64,000 nt of DNA. It comes from Streptomyces sp. CGMCC 4.7035 (GTDB lineage Bacteria; Actinomycetota; Actinomycetes; Streptomycetales; Streptomycetaceae). Both the position numbers and the translations under genes were made by a program. Below the pieces are notes generated by a model that searched no databases, had not been told where the DNA came from, and worked only from the letters and a program-made list of their open reading frames with translations. The stretch lies in NCBI RefSeq assembly GCF_031583065.1, contig NZ_CP134053.1:4340001-4404000 (forward strand), read 5' to 3'. Shown here one piece after another: positions 7,988 to 18,052 of this stretch (position 1 is the stretch's first letter; each line of letters starts with the position of its first letter).

Positions 7988-8833
7988 TCAGCGGGCCGAG
8001 CGGGTGGCGCGCAGGATCAAGTCGGTGACGGGACCCGGGTCGCTCACGGCAACCGCGTGGGGCGCGCGCACCCTGACGGTGCGGGCGCCGGCACGGTCGG
8101 CCATCCACTCCTCGGCGGCCGGAGGGATGTTGCGGTCCTCGGTGGCCACGAGATACCAGCTGGGGATCTTCTTCCACGCTGCCGCGGTGGACTTCTCCTG
8201 GAGTGCGGCCAGGGCGATCGGGCGTTGCCCCACGGCCATCACCTGAGCGGTCGTGGCCGGGACACCTGCCGCGAACTGCTCCCGGAACAGCTCCTTCTTG
8301 ATGATCAACTCCTCACCCTGGCCACCCCCGGGCAACGGGTAGTACTGGGTGGCCGTGGCCTGTGCCAAGGTGCTGCCGGGGTACTTGGCGGTGAGCTCCA
8401 GGGCGCTCTCGCCGATCTCCGGGACGAAGGCGGCTATGTAGACCAGGGCCTTGACCCGCGGCGCGTCGGCCGCGGCGACGCTGATGACCGATCCGCCGTA
8501 GGAGTGGCCCACGAGGACGATCGGGCCCGGAATGCTGTCCAGGACGCTGCGGATGTAGGCGGCGTCGCTCGCCAGCCCGCGCAACGGCAGTGCCGGTGCC
8601 AGGACATGGTGGCCCTGCCGCTGGAGCCGCTCGACGACAGCGTTCCAACTGGAGGCGTCGGCGAACGCGCCGTGGATGAGGACGATGGTGGGCCTGCCCT
8701 CATGCGGGTGCCCACCGGTGGACCGGTCCTGCGCCGGTGACGGAGCGGAGAACGCGGCAACGGGTGTTCCCAGGGCGGCGGCGCCGGCCAGGAGTGAAAC
8801 GGTGACTGTGCGGCGAGAGATCGGTGAGTTCAT
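7988..8833 (-). CDS. Exported alpha/beta hydrolase (Tat-type signal)
   Basis: 281 residues. The N-terminus carries SRRTVTVSLLAG, a twin-Arg signal, with cleavage likely near AAFSA. The fold-1 hydrolase core then gives the oxyanion segment LIHGAFADASSW, nucleophile elbow GHSYGG (Ser), and catalytic His in APHAVAVSDP. It belongs to the same subfamily as the hydrolases at 8904, 24768 and 34506; only this copy is exported. These enzymes resemble EstC/plant hydroxynitrile-lyase-type esterases. It lies 70 bases downstream of the 9629-8904 paralogue on the same strand. Confidence 0.87.
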   Translation of the reverse strand: MNSPISRRTVTVSLLAGAAALGTPVAAFSAPSPAQDRSTGGHPHEGRPTIVLIHGAFADASSWNAVVERLQRQGHHVLAPALPLRGLASDAAYIRSVLDSIPGPIVLVGHSYGGSVISVAAADAPRVKALVYIAAFVPEIGESALELTAKYPGSTLAQATATQYYPLPGGGQGEELIIKKELFREQFAAGVPATTAQVMAVGQRPIALAALQEKSTAAAWKKIPSWYLVATEDRNIPPAAEEWMADRAGARTVRVRAPHAVAVSDPGPVTDLILRATRSAR

Positions 8834-8903
8834 CGTTCGCTTCCTGCGGTGGTGACAAAAGGTACGGTCCGGGGCCCGGCAGTGGGCCGACGCGCGGCAC
8901 GCT

Positions 8904-9629
8904 TCACCGGGCGGTGGCCCGGACCGCCTCGTGGATCAGTTCGGCGACACGCTCGGGGTGCGCGAGCATCACCAGGTGCGAGGAGTCGACCTCGACGGTG
9001 GTCATGCCGGCCCGCTGGTAGCCGTAGCGCTCGACATCGGGGTTGATCGTGCGGTCGGCCGAGGCGACCAGGCCCCAGGAGGGCTTGGTCTTCCACGCCG
9101 CGACGGGGGCCGCCTCGGTGAAGGCCTGCGCGGCCAGTGGACGCTGGGAGACGGCGAGGACGGAGGCGAGGCGGGGGTCGACGTCCGCGGCGAAGATCGA
9201 CGGGAACTTGTCGATCCGGACCGACACGTCGGTACCCGGAGTGGTCGAGCCCTCGATCGGGAAAGGCGTGTAGACGAGAGCGGCGGCGAGGTCGGAGTCC
9301 GGGAAACGGCCCTGCAGTTCGCCCAGGCTCTCGCCCTTCTCCAGGGCGTAGCCGGCCAGGTAGACCAGCGCTCTGACGTTGTCCTCCGCACCGGCGACGG
9401 TGATGACGGCACCGCCGTAGGAGTGTCCCACCAGGACGACCGGTCCGGGTATCTGACGGACGAGCGAGGCGATGTAGGCGGCGTCACCGAGCAGGCTGCG
9501 GTTGGGCACCGCCGGGGCCACCACGTCCAGCCCGCGGGCGATCAGTTCGGGGATGACCCGGGAGAAGCTGGATGCGTCGGCGAAGGCACCGTGGACCAGG
9601 ACGACGGTCGGGCTGCCGGACGAAGACAT
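8904..9629 (-). CDS. Alpha/beta hydrolase, EstC-like
   Basis: 241 residues from an ATG at 9629 preceded by AAGGAG at good spacing; the frame is open further upstream but that part is repeat-derived. It has LVHGAFADASSF, the nucleophile elbow GHSYGG, and a His in SSHLVMLAHP. No signal peptide, so cytoplasmic. It and the exported paralogue downstream are probably one transcript. The cap segment (EKGESLGELQGRFPD) is shared almost word for word with the copy at 34506. Confidence 0.9.
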   Translation of the reverse strand: MSSSGSPTVVLVHGAFADASSFSRVIPELIARGLDVVAPAVPNRSLLGDAAYIASLVRQIPGPVVLVGHSYGGAVITVAGAEDNVRALVYLAGYALEKGESLGELQGRFPDSDLAAALVYTPFPIEGSTTPGTDVSVRIDKFPSIFAADVDPRLASVLAVSQRPLAAQAFTEAAPVAAWKTKPSWGLVASADRTINPDVERYGYQRAGMTTVEVDSSHLVMLAHPERVAELIHEAVRATAR

Positions 9630-9687
9630 GACACAACTCCTTATGAAGGATGGTGACGGCTGATGGACGACCCGGCTGGTCGGTTGA

Positions 9688-10824
<1,137 letters not shown>

Positions 10825-10925
10825 CCGCGCGTCGACAGTAGTTGACCGATCCCGGTCGGCCACCATGGCGCAGCGACATCGCGAGATGCGGCTGTCGGTC
10901 GGACCGGGATCATCCGCGGCTTCAG

Positions 10926-10964
10926 CGGCAGGCCGCCGCCCCTCCGAGGGGCGGCGGCCTGCCG
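10926..10964. terminator. Very strong palindromic terminator
   Basis: 19-bp perfect arms at 10926-10944 and 10946-10964 separated by a single base, about 100 bases after the haloperoxidase-type stop. Extremely GC-rich stem. Confidence 0.8.
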
Positions 10965-11431
10965 GCTTGTCTGGCCACTGGGCCACCGTGGACACGGACG
11001 GATCGGCCCGGCCCACGGTGGCCCGTCGGCTGTCCTGGACGCTGCTCGCCATGCCCGACGCCTGGACGCCGACGTCCACGAACACCTGGACGAGCACGCG
11101 ACAAGTCGTCGATGCCGCGCGTAAGCGCCGGCACTTCCACCGGCTGTACCCGGGGGTGCGGCCGCCCCGGGCAGCCGTCGGCGGGCGCTCCCACCCGGCC
11201 CCTCACCCGGCTTCAGGCCGTCGGCGAGGGCGGCCACCGTCCGCCACTGCGAAGCCGCCCGTGGCCCATGCTCCAGGCCCCCGAAGCCCCATGCGCCGAC
11301 CCCTGAGTCAGGCCAGGCCCTCGACGGTCGGCGTCGCCGCCGACCCCAACTCCCTTGACGCCCTGGGCGAGCGTTCGGTAGCAGCCCCCGTAGGGCACCG
11401 GCTCAACCCCGGCCCTCCTGCGTGAAGCACC
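10965..11431. other. Region without a recognisable gene
   Basis: About 470 bases between the haloperoxidase terminator and the end of cydC. Several frames are open on both strands, but none shows a known motif or consistent coding pattern. It holds a 12-bp inverted repeat (GGGCCACCGTGG at 10980-10991, complement at 11013-11024). Confidence 0.5.
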
Positions 11432-13147
11432 TCAGTCACCGAGCACGGAAGAGCGGACCGCGCCGCCCACCCGTGCGGCGGCGGCCCGGCCCGGCGTGTA
11501 CGGGGCCGCCCACTCGGGCAGGTGCGGCCGGTCGGCGGCCCGCCCGAGCCGGATGACGGTGGTCGGCGTCCGGTCCAGCAGGTCAAGGTCCTGCTCCTGC
11601 ATGGCGATCACCACCGCGGTCTCGGGCAGCGCTTGGGGCAGCGCGGCCAGGAGCGCCTCGGCGGTGGGGCGGTCCAGTCCGGCGGACGGTTCGTCCAGCA
11701 GCAGGACCGGGGGACGCCTCAGCACGGCGCGAGCCGTGGCGAGGCGCCTTCGTTGCCCTTGGGACAGCAGGCGCCCGCCGGGGCCGACCGGTGTGTCCAG
11801 CGGCAGGGCCGACAGGCCGACCACTGCCAGTACGTCCCGTAGTGCGGCGGCGTCGGCCGACGGTGCCGCCTGACGCAGATTGGCCGCCACCGTGTCGTCG
11901 GCGAGCCAGTCGTCGGCCTCGACGAGGGTCACCGTTTCGGCGACGGCCTGCGTCGGCAGCTCGTGCACGGGCGTGCCGTCGAGCAGGACCGTGCCGACGG
12001 GAGCCGGTACGCGCCCGGCGAGCCGGTTGAGCAGGGTCGACTTCCCGCTGCCGTTGGGGCCGGTGACCAGCACCAGGACAGGGCCTTTCAGGGTCACGGT
12101 GAGTTTCGCCGGCGAGCCGTTGATCGGGAGACCGTTCGTCTCGATGGAGCGGGCCGTCGGCCGCGGTCGGTCCTGGGGCCGCTCGTCAGCGGCGAAGGGA
12201 GCGAGGGGAGCGAGGCGTTCGGCCGCGTCCCCCGCCTGCGCCAGACACTGCATCAGCCGGGGAAGTCTCTCCAGGAGCTCCCACCCGGCCGCCACGAGCA
12301 GCACCTCGCCCACCACGACGGCGACCGGCTGGGCGGGGGCGCCGCGCAGGCCGATGACCAGTACCGCTGCCTGGCCGACCGCGGCCGCAAGACGCAGTGA
12401 CAGACGGCCATCCCGTTCGGCTCGGGCAGCGGCCCACTCGGCACGCTCGACGGCGGCTGTCGCGTTGGTGGCCGTCCGCCGAGCCTGCGGCAGGGCATCC
12501 AGGCACCGCAGTTCGTTGAAAGCGGCCCGGCTGCCGAGCAGTACGGTACGAAGCGCGGCCCTGGCCTCGGCCGCGGCGGCCAGGTGGGTTCGCGCACGGC
12601 GGTGGGCTTGCCGGGCGCAGGCGAGGCCGGCCGCCCAGACGACCAGTTCGGCCGCCCCCATGAGCGGCATGGCCCACAGCAGCAAGGCCTCGACCAGGCA
12701 CGCGGTGGTGACCGCTGCCACCAACGGGGCGATGGCGTTCGCGGGCAGGCCCGCGACGGTCTCCACATCGACGGTGAGCCGGGTGAGCAGCGTCCCGTCA
12801 CGTTGTCCGCGCAGCTTGTGGGGGGTGAGGTGGGCAGCACCACGGGCCAGCCGAGCGCGCAGGGCCACCTGGGAGGCCAGCATTGTCCGATGGTTGGCGA
12901 GGCGTTCGACGTAGCGCAGACCGGTGCGGGTCAGGGCCAGTGTCCGGACGGCGCCCGAGGGATACATCCAGGACCAGGTCGTGTTGGCCTGGAGGGTGAC
13001 CACGGCGCAGGTCGTCAGGAACCAGCCGGACACACCGAGCAGTGCGGCGCCACTGAGTTCGGCTGCCGCGGCCGGCAGCATGCCGATCAGGAGGGCGCGG
13101 AGCGGGGTCGCGGTGCGCAGCAGCCGCCAGGCGCTGACGCGCTTCAT
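11432..13147 (-). CDS. cydC: ABC transporter CydC, cytochrome bd assembly
   Basis: 571 residues. The ATG at 13147 overlaps the cydD stop as ATGA, with AGGGAGGG upstream, so it is translationally coupled. Six membrane segments (about residues 15-280) precede the ATPase: Walker A GPNGSGKST, signature LSQGQRRRLATARA and Walker B VLLLDEPSAGLD. CydDC is a heterodimeric exporter that carries thiols or haem-related cargo and is needed to build cytochrome bd. It is the last gene of cydABDC. Confidence 0.92.
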   Translation of the reverse strand: MKRVSAWRLLRTATPLRALLIGMLPAAAAELSGAALLGVSGWFLTTCAVVTLQANTTWSWMYPSGAVRTLALTRTGLRYVERLANHRTMLASQVALRARLARGAAHLTPHKLRGQRDGTLLTRLTVDVETVAGLPANAIAPLVAAVTTACLVEALLLWAMPLMGAAELVVWAAGLACARQAHRRARTHLAAAAEARAALRTVLLGSRAAFNELRCLDALPQARRTATNATAAVERAEWAAARAERDGRLSLRLAAAVGQAAVLVIGLRGAPAQPVAVVVGEVLLVAAGWELLERLPRLMQCLAQAGDAAERLAPLAPFAADERPQDRPRPTARSIETNGLPINGSPAKLTVTLKGPVLVLVTGPNGSGKSTLLNRLAGRVPAPVGTVLLDGTPVHELPTQAVAETVTLVEADDWLADDTVAANLRQAAPSADAAALRDVLAVVGLSALPLDTPVGPGGRLLSQGQRRRLATARAVLRRPPVLLLDEPSAGLDRPTAEALLAALPQALPETAVVIAMQEQDLDLLDRTPTTVIRLGRAADRPHLPEWAAPYTPGRAAAARVGGAVRSSVLGD

Positions 13148-14973
13148 CGGGCCCTCCCTTGGTTCATCCCGATGCCCTGGTCCGGCACGATGTCCTGGTC
13201 CATACCGATGTCCTGGTCCAGCACGATGTCCCGGTCCAGCACGATGCCCTGGTCCAGCACGATGACTTGGTCCGCCAGCGGTAGCAGTGCGGGACTGTGG
13301 GTGGCGAGCAGGACGGTACGGTCGCGGGTCAGGGTCCGCAGGGCGGACAGGACGCGCCGCTCCGCTTCCGGGTCGAGGTGGGCGCTGGGTTCGTCCAGAC
13401 ACAGCAGGGGTGCGTCCCGCAGCAGTGCCCGGACCAGGGCGAGCTGCTGGGACTGGCCGGAGGACAGGCCGGTGCCACGCTCGCCCAGTGGTGTGTCCAG
13501 CCCCCGCGGCAGTGCGGCCAGGAGGTCTTCGAATCCGAGGGAGGCGACGGCGTCCAGCAGCTCGTGGTCGTTCGCGGTGGGACGGGCCAGGAGGAGGTTC
13601 TCCCGCAGGGTTCCGGGCAGCAGGTGCGCCGGCTGGCCCACCCAGGAGACTCGGCGGGGATCGGCGGGGACGGCGCGGCCGTCCAGCAGGTGGAGCACGC
13701 GTCCGCCGTCCGGGGCGCACAGGCCGGCCGCGACGGCCAGCAAGGTGGACTTGCCCGCCCCGCTGGGTCCGGTGACGGCGAGGCACCGCGCCGGGGCGAG
13801 GTCCACGCTGACGCCGTCCAGGGCGGGTCTCTCCCGTCCGGGGTGGTGGACCCTGACCGATTCCAGGCGTACCCCGGGTGGCGCCGCGGTCCGTCGTGCG
13901 GGCCGGACCGGTTCGGTGGCCGGTATGAGGTTCTCGCCGGGCGCGTCCAGTATCGGGGCCAGCAGGTCCGCGGTGGCGGTCGCCTGGGCGCGGGCGTGGT
14001 ACCCGGCGGCCAGGTCACGGGCCGGAGCGAAGTAGGCGGGCACCAGGACGAGGACGAACAGCGCGGCGGACAGGCTCATGTGGTCCGGTACGAGGGGCAC
14101 GCGCAGGTAGTCGAGCAGGACCAGGCCGCAGTAGGTCGCGACCACGGCGAGGGTGCCGGTGATGAGCAGTTCGATCCACGCGGTGGAAAGGAAGGCGATC
14201 CGCAGCACCTTCTCGGTGCGATGGGCGACTTCCTGGTCGTGCCGGGCCGTCGCACCGGCCGCTTCGTCGTGAGCGCCGAGCCCGACCAGGGTGGGCAGGC
14301 CGCGCAGATGGTCCAGCAGCCGAGCCTGGTGGGCGCGGATCGCCTCCAGTTGGGCGCGGACGGCGGTCTGCGTGCCCAGGCCGATGACCTTCAGGTTGGC
14401 CGGCAGCAGTGGAGTGGCGGCCAGCACGAGCAGGGCGACGAACCAACTGCCGCAGGCGATCGCCGCCAAGGTGAGGCCGCTGCCCAGCAGCATGGTGGTT
14501 CGCGCGGGCAGGTAGTCGGTGAGCCAGTCGGTCAACCGGTCCACTTCGCTGTCGACGGCCTGGGCCGGCGCGGCGTCGTCCAGGTCGGTGCGGGCCGGGC
14601 CGTGGACGGGCAGCGCCGCCTCGACGAGCCGGCCGCGCAGGGACTCGCGTACGGTGCGGGCGCCGCGTGCGGCTGCCGCGTCGCCCGCGGCCAGCAATCC
14701 GGCTCGCAGGGCCACGCCGGCCACCATCAGCAGGGCGGGGAGCAGGACGGCCGAAGGGTGCGGGTCGCCGCGCAGTGCGGACAGTCCTCGCTGGGCGCCC
14801 CAGGCAAGACCGCCCGACCAGGTGACGGTGCCGAGCTGTGCCGCGCCGCGCAGGAGTCCCGCGCACCGCAGCTGAGGCAGCCCGAGAGCCGCCCATTCCT
14901 TCAGCCTGGCGGCCGCCCGGTCTTCGCGCCCCTCTGCGGCCAGTTCGTCTAGGAGCACGGTGGCGGTGCTCAC
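13144..14973 (-). CDS. cydD: ABC transporter CydD, cytochrome bd assembly
   Basis: 609 residues. The GTG at 14973 overlaps the cydB stop (GTGA). Membrane half about residues 40-320, then ATPase with Walker A GPSGAGKST, signature LSSGQSQQLALVRA and Walker B LLCLDEPSAHLD. It is the partner of CydC. Odd feature: after the normal ATPase end the protein carries a tail of about 35 residues made of six-residue repeats such as IVLDQD/IGMDQD, encoded by an 18-bp tandem repeat. Confidence 0.92.
   Translation of the reverse strand: MSTATVLLDELAAEGREDRAAARLKEWAALGLPQLRCAGLLRGAAQLGTVTWSGGLAWGAQRGLSALRGDPHPSAVLLPALLMVAGVALRAGLLAAGDAAAARGARTVRESLRGRLVEAALPVHGPARTDLDDAAPAQAVDSEVDRLTDWLTDYLPARTTMLLGSGLTLAAIACGSWFVALLVLAATPLLPANLKVIGLGTQTAVRAQLEAIRAHQARLLDHLRGLPTLVGLGAHDEAAGATARHDQEVAHRTEKVLRIAFLSTAWIELLITGTLAVVATYCGLVLLDYLRVPLVPDHMSLSAALFVLVLVPAYFAPARDLAAGYHARAQATATADLLAPILDAPGENLIPATEPVRPARRTAAPPGVRLESVRVHHPGRERPALDGVSVDLAPARCLAVTGPSGAGKSTLLAVAAGLCAPDGGRVLHLLDGRAVPADPRRVSWVGQPAHLLPGTLRENLLLARPTANDHELLDAVASLGFEDLLAALPRGLDTPLGERGTGLSSGQSQQLALVRALLRDAPLLCLDEPSAHLDPEAERRVLSALRTLTRDRTVLLATHSPALLPLADQVIVLDQGIVLDRDIVLDQDIGMDQDIVPDQGIGMNQGRAR
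13157..13270. repeat. 18-bp tandem repeat inside the 3' end of cydD
   Basis: About six copies of an 18-base unit (CGATGTCCTGGTCCAGCA and close variants) encode the acidic hexapeptide repeat at the CydD C-terminus. Because 18 is a multiple of three, copy number can change without a frameshift. Confidence 0.85.
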
Positions 14974-16232
14974 GGGGCGGTCTCCACCCTGGTCTCCGCG
15001 TCGTAGTATCCGGCGCGTCCGTCGCGGCGGTCTCCGATGATCCAGGCGGCCAGTGCCGTGCAGGACAACCCGGTGACACCGATCGGGCCGATCCATTCGG
15101 CGACGCCGCCGAACACGTCCTGGGACAAGGCGGTGGCCAGGATCCCGATCACCACCAGCAGGACCCGCCGCACGATCGTCCGCGGGGCGCTGGTGGACAC
15201 GGGTGCGATCGTGACGGGGTGGGCTCGCGCACGCAGCGGCGGGAGAGGGTTCTCGACCGGATCGCTGTACTTGCCCCGGAAACTCCGCCAGGCGTACACG
15301 TTGTAGGCCAGCACGAAGGGCATGCTCAAGCCGACGCCGAGGACCAGGAAGAGCTGGGAGGAGTGGGGACTCGCGGCCTGATGGACGGTCAGCCCGGGCG
15401 GCACGACGACCGGTACGGAGGCCACGGCCAGCCCCACCAGCCCACAGGCCATCAGCGTGGCCACGGCCGCGAACGGCCGCCAGTCGGGGCGGCGGCCGAA
15501 GCCGTACCAGGCGACGGCGCCGGCCACGGCAGCGGCGGCGACGGCGATCCAGAACAGCACGGCCCGCACGGGCTGCCCCAGGTGGAACTCCTGCGGGTCG
15601 GCGCTCTCCAGCGTCATGCCGAGTACGAGCGCCATGACCGCGGTGACCACCAGCAGGGACCGTCCGGTACGGCGGACGCCAGATGGAGACCACCCTTCGG
15701 TCTTGTCCTGCAGCCAGGCGGCCCCGGCCAGCAGGTAGACAGCGACCAGGCCGAGAGCGCACAGCACGCTGTAGAGGCTGAACCAGTCGAAGGCCGCGCC
15801 CTCGAAGGTCCCGTTGCGATGGTGCGGGCCGGTGAGCACGGCGCCGAGGATGAGGCCTTGGCACACGGTGGCGGCGAGCGACGCCCCGCCGAACAGCAGC
15901 GCCCAGCCCCGCCGGTAGCCGCCTGCCGCGCTCTGCATCTCCAGGCCGAGGCCGCGCAGGATGATGGAGACCAGCATGACGATCAGCGGCAGATAGACGC
16001 TGGGCAGCACCACGGCGTAGGCGCCGGGCAGGCCGGCCCAGAGAACGACGCCGACCAGGATGATCCAGCTCTCGTTGGCGTCCCAGGCCGTGGCGACGAT
16101 TTCGGTGTACTCGCGTCGACGCGCCGGCGGGGCCGCCAGACTGAGCATGCCCACCCCGAGGTCGTAACCGTCGAGGACGACGTACATGCCGAGCGAGAAG
16201 AGAACCAGGGCGTAACTGGCGTACTCAAGCAA
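14970..16232 (-). CDS. cydB: Cytochrome bd ubiquinol oxidase subunit II
   Basis: 420 residues from a TTG at 16232 with GGAGG 7 bases upstream; it overlaps the cydA stop by 8 bases. The CydB hallmarks are present: GMYVVLDGYDLGVGML at the N-terminus, TAWDANESWIILVG, and about eight membrane spans. It forms the integral membrane oxidase with CydA. Family members are usually about 330-380 residues; this one has an extra segment of about 80 residues with two more predicted spans (VLLVVIGILATAL and TGLSCTALAAWIIG). Confidence 0.93.
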   Translation of the reverse strand: MLEYASYALVLFSLGMYVVLDGYDLGVGMLSLAAPPARRREYTEIVATAWDANESWIILVGVVLWAGLPGAYAVVLPSVYLPLIVMLVSIILRGLGLEMQSAAGGYRRGWALLFGGASLAATVCQGLILGAVLTGPHHRNGTFEGAAFDWFSLYSVLCALGLVAVYLLAGAAWLQDKTEGWSPSGVRRTGRSLLVVTAVMALVLGMTLESADPQEFHLGQPVRAVLFWIAVAAAAVAGAVAWYGFGRRPDWRPFAAVATLMACGLVGLAVASVPVVVPPGLTVHQAASPHSSQLFLVLGVGLSMPFVLAYNVYAWRSFRGKYSDPVENPLPPLRARAHPVTIAPVSTSAPRTIVRRVLLVVIGILATALSQDVFGGVAEWIGPIGVTGLSCTALAAWIIGDRRDGRAGYYDAETRVETAP

Positions 16233-17592
16233 CGAGGGCCTCCGATGCGTCGGGCGAGGCAGGCCCGGTGGGCAGTGCCTCGGGGCCGGCCTTGACCGTG
16301 CGGACGATGTAGCGGGCCCAGATGGCCAGCAGACAGGCGTAGAGCAGAACGAAACCGGCCAGGCTGGCGGCGACTTCGAATGTGGTCAGGTGGGAGACCG
16401 CGTCGGAGGTGCGCAGCTGGCCGTAGACCACCCAGGGCTGGCGGCCCGTCTCGGCGACGATCCATCCGCCGGTGATGGCGATGATTCCGGCCGGGGTCAT
16501 CCACACCATCCACCGCAGGAAGCGCGGGGAGTCGAAGAGGCGCCGCCGCATGCGCAGGACCAGGCCCGCGAAGGCCGTACCGAACATGAGCAGCGCGGTG
16601 AAGTACATCGCGCGGAAACCGTAGAAGGTGGTCCACATGTTGGGGCGCTCGTCGGGCGGGGTCCCCAGCAGTCCGGGCGTCGTCGTCCTGCCGCTGAGGT
16701 CCTGGGCGATGACCGAGCCGAGATAGGGAATCTCCACATGCAGCCTGTTCTCGCCCTTGTTCATGTCGGGGACGATGAGCAGGTTGTAGCCGTTGTTGTC
16801 GCTCTTCCAGTTGCCCTCGAACGCCTCGAGCTTGGGGAGCTGGTGCTGTCCCATGAAGACCGCCGTGCCGTCTCCCACGTACAGCTGAATGGGCATCAGG
16901 ACCGCCAGCACACCGAGTGCGATGGACAGACAGCGGCGGGCCATGGGCTGGGCGTGCACCCGGTTCTTGACCAGGTACCAGGCGGAGATCCCGCCGACGA
17001 ACCAGGCGGCGCTGATCAGCACGGCCAGCAGCATGTGCGGGAAGCGATGGGCGAAGGCGGGGTTGAGCAGGATGCCGATCCAGTCCCTGGCGTGGAACTG
17101 GCCGTCGACCTTCTGATAGCCGACCGGGTCCTGCATCCAGCTGTTGGCAGACAGGATCCAGGTCGTGGACAGCAGCGTTCCGAAGGCGACCATCCAACTG
17201 GCCAGGGCCATCGTGCGCGGGCGGATCCGTCCGTCCCCGTAGAGCATCAGGCCGATGAATCCCGCCTCCAGGAAGAAGGCAGTGATCACTTCCATGCCGA
17301 TGGTGACACCGATGATCGGACCGACCGCGTGGGCGTACGTGCCCCAGTTGAGGCCGAACTCGAAGGTCATCACCGTGCCCGCGACCACGCCCAGGCCGAA
17401 GCCGACGGCGAAGATCTTCTTCCAGAACCGGAAGATCTGCAGGTACAGGGGGTTTCCGGTGCGGACGTAGATCGTGTACACGACCGCGAGGAGCACGGAG
17501 AGTCCGACGGTCAGCGCGGGAAAGGTCATATGGAAGATCGCGGTGATCGCGAACTGCCATCGTGACAGTTCGACCACGGTCGGCGAAGCCAT
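16225..17592 (-). CDS. cydA: Cytochrome bd ubiquinol oxidase subunit I
   Basis: 455 residues from ATG 17592 (MASPTVVELSRWQF), preceded by GGAG; the open frame further upstream is not CydA-like. His21 in FHMTFPALTVG corresponds to the high-spin haem b ligand. MEVITAFFLEAGFIGLMLYG and the short Q-loop typical of actinobacteria follow. It oxidises menaquinol and reduces oxygen with high affinity at the cell membrane. First gene of cydABDC; all junctions overlap. No clear Rex operator was found upstream. Confidence 0.95.
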   Translation of the reverse strand: MASPTVVELSRWQFAITAIFHMTFPALTVGLSVLLAVVYTIYVRTGNPLYLQIFRFWKKIFAVGFGLGVVAGTVMTFEFGLNWGTYAHAVGPIIGVTIGMEVITAFFLEAGFIGLMLYGDGRIRPRTMALASWMVAFGTLLSTTWILSANSWMQDPVGYQKVDGQFHARDWIGILLNPAFAHRFPHMLLAVLISAAWFVGGISAWYLVKNRVHAQPMARRCLSIALGVLAVLMPIQLYVGDGTAVFMGQHQLPKLEAFEGNWKSDNNGYNLLIVPDMNKGENRLHVEIPYLGSVIAQDLSGRTTTPGLLGTPPDERPNMWTTFYGFRAMYFTALLMFGTAFAGLVLRMRRRLFDSPRFLRWMVWMTPAGIIAITGGWIVAETGRQPWVVYGQLRTSDAVSHLTTFEVAASLAGFVLLYACLLAIWARYIVRTVKAGPEALPTGPASPDASEALVA

Positions 17593-18052
17593 GGGTACTC
17601 CAGGGGAGGAGGCGGCGGTCTTGACGAGGCATCGGGGGCGGGGCCGGGGCCGGTGGGCCGTGGCCACAGTCAGGCATGTCCGGGTTGTGCGGAGGGGCTG
17701 CTGTCACGCGCCACCCGATGCCGTCGGAGCGCCTGTCGGTCCGCGCGTGGACGAGAACCGCAGCGGTCTTGCCCCTCGGCCGGCAGCTTGCCTTCTTCGC
17801 AGAGGCCGAGCCGGCCGGGTGGACGCGGTCGGCGCCTTGGGGCACTGACACGTTAGACCTCGACCGCCGGCGCGGATTGTCTGTGGGTGCCGTGCCACTT
17901 GTCCGCCACTGCACACGTGTGGCGCGCCCCGGGCAGGCGGACCGGAGGAGGGCGCTGGAGGACATGACCCTGTGCACACACAGTCATGGCGACCCTGTGA
18001 GCGGCGCCTAACGTTCCAGGAACCATACGTTTTGCCGGAAGAAGAGGGTCCC
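17593..18052. other. Divergent intergenic region, cydA and flavin monooxygenase
   Basis: 460 bases with no convincing gene. Two small dyads near the plus-strand gene are visible: CTGTG-N4-CACAG at 17970-17983 and GTTCC-A-GGAAC at 18013-18023. Either could be an operator for the flavin monooxygenase pair. No canonical redox-repressor (Rex) site was seen. Confidence 0.5.

Noticed and set aside
10865..11425. A 186-codon plus-strand gene
   Set aside because: Crosses the haloperoxidase terminator palindrome, shows no motif, and the opposite strand is equally open. High GC alone explains it.
17593..18052. A Rex (redox repressor) site before cydA
   Set aside because: I looked for a TTGTG-N8-CACAA-type element and found none; CTGTG-N4-CACAG at 17970 has the wrong spacing and lies close to the divergent gene.
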